DNA of 57,925 nucleotides. It comes from Bacteroidota bacterium. Lineage in GTDB: Bacteria; Bacteroidota; Bacteroidia; Bacteroidales; UBA7960. Made by a program: the position numbers and the translations under genes. The DNA is taken from positions 1 through 57,925 of the forward strand of contig RECE01000252.1 in assembly GCA_007694165.1 (NCBI GenBank), in the 5' to 3' direction. The notes beneath the pieces are model-generated. The model was not told where the DNA came from, made no database searches, and worked only from the letters and a program-made list of their open reading frames with translations. Positions 57,300 to 57,925 of this stretch are shown piece after piece. Each line of letters starts with the position of its first letter. Position 1 is the first letter of the stretch.

Positions 57300-57925
57300 A
57301 TGAAAGTATTTAAAAAGCTCTTTTTACCCCTCATTATGTTGCTGGCACTTTCATGCAGTCCAACGCAAACTAAAACATCAAACCCTATGAATCAATCGAT
57401 AGAAGACCCGAACAACAATTTTCAACTTGCCACTATAGGTGGTGGATGCTTCTGGTGTCTTGAAGCCATTTTTATGGAAGTAAGAGGCATTGAATCGGTC
57501 ACCAGCGGGTACAGTGGCGGCACTGTAAAAAATCCTGCCTACCGCGAAGTTACCACCGGACGCACCGGCCATGCCGAAGTGGTGCAGGTGAAATTTGATC
57601 CTGAAATCATCAGTTTCAAAGAAATTCTCGAAATATTCTTCCATCTGCACGACCCTACTACTCTCAACCGACAGGGCGCTGATGTGGGAACACAATACCG
57701 GTCAGTAATCTTTTATCAGAATGAGGAGCAGGAAACAATTGCCAGGGAGGTTTTTAAAGAAATCGATGCATCTGACTTGTGGGACGACCCGCTGGTAACT
57801 GAAATATCTCCCCTGACTGCCTTTTACGTGGCCGAAGATTACCATCAGAATTACTTCCAGAACAACCCCAGTCAGCCTTATTGCACCTTTGTAATAGGCC
57901 CCAAAATGCAAAAACTGAGGAAGCT
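57300..57925 (+). CDS. msrA: Peptide methionine-S-sulfoxide reductase MsrA, lipoprotein (3' end beyond window)
   Basis: The first 208 residues of MsrA, open at the window edge. A lipoprotein signal (MKVFKKLFLPLIMLLALSC) puts the lipidated Cys at residue 19. The catalytic motif GGCFWC gives Cys50 as the nucleophile and Cys53 as a second thiol. SGYSGG, RTGHAEVV, HDPTTLNRQGADVGTQYRS and AEDYHQNYFQ, all typical of MsrA, follow. It reduces methionine-S-sulfoxide in proteins outside the cytoplasm. An in-frame ATG at 57279 would add seven residues, which would spoil the signal. An MsrB domain may follow beyond the end. Confidence 0.92.
   Translation, partial: MKVFKKLFLPLIMLLALSCSPTQTKTSNPMNQSIEDPNNNFQLATIGGGCFWCLEAIFMEVRGIESVTSGYSGGTVKNPAYREVTTGRTGHAEVVQVKFDPEIISFKEILEIFFHLHDPTTLNRQGADVGTQYRSVIFYQNEEQETIAREVFKEIDASDLWDDPLVTEISPLTAFYVAEDYHQNYFQNNPSQPYCTFVIGPKMQKLRK

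Overview
The window looks like the chromosome of a strictly anaerobic, fermentative member of the Bacteroidota, probably of the Bacteroidales/Marinilabiliales type and from a sodium-rich habitat (inference). The signs are a type IX secretion sorting domain, a Porin_10-type outer-membrane protein, many intergenic TAnnTTTG promoter elements, pyruvate:ferredoxin and 2-oxoacid:ferredoxin oxidoreductases, two sets of [FeFe]-hydrogenase genes, and a rhodopsin with the residues of the sodium-pump family. No rRNA, tRNA, CRISPR array, intact insertion sequence or phage was seen.

Layout. 1-580: non-coding, with a tandem array of hairpin-forming units. 581-3417: a four-gene 2-oxoacid:ferredoxin oxidoreductase operon on the minus strand. 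3.9-10.3 kb: housekeeping genes (SanA/YdcF-like protein, small winged-helix protein, DUF393 protein, TcdA, TatD, acyl-CoA dehydrogenase, a cold-shock-domain protein, carbonic anhydrase). 10.4-17.1 kb: a composite intergenic repeat, then gamma-glutamyltransferase, an S9 peptidase and a putative porin. 17.3-20.8 kb: pyruvate:ferredoxin oxidoreductase. 21-28 kb: a small lipoprotein, a 1463-residue T9SS cargo protein and small conserved genes.

28.7-43.6 kb is the most interesting part, and all of its genes are on the minus strand. It holds an NDQ-type (KR2-like) rhodopsin; a HydABC-type trimeric hydrogenase; a Cys-free ferredoxin-fold protein; a regulatory block (two GHKL ATPases, a PHP protein, two DRTGG proteins, a sensor-type [FeFe]-hydrogenase homologue); the redox repressor Rex; and a second, simpler hydrogenase trimer. 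Two near-perfect Rex operators lie in the promoter regions of rex and of the regulatory block. A working model is that pyruvate and 2-oxoacid oxidation reduce ferredoxin, the two NADH/ferredoxin-linked hydrogenases discharge it as H2, and Rex plus the hydrogenase-like sensor adjust this to the NADH/NAD+ ratio and H2. The rhodopsin would add a light-driven sodium gradient independent of fermentation.

44-57.9 kb: truA, a possible small RNA, an lptG-like/glycosyltransferase/glycosyltransferase/ribBA operon, an alpha/beta hydrolase lipoprotein, a PAS histidine kinase, a degenerate receiver-like protein, a LuxR-type response regulator, a short-chain dehydrogenase, a polytopic membrane protein and a 3'-truncated msrA. 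Functions are read from motifs by eye; no database search was run.
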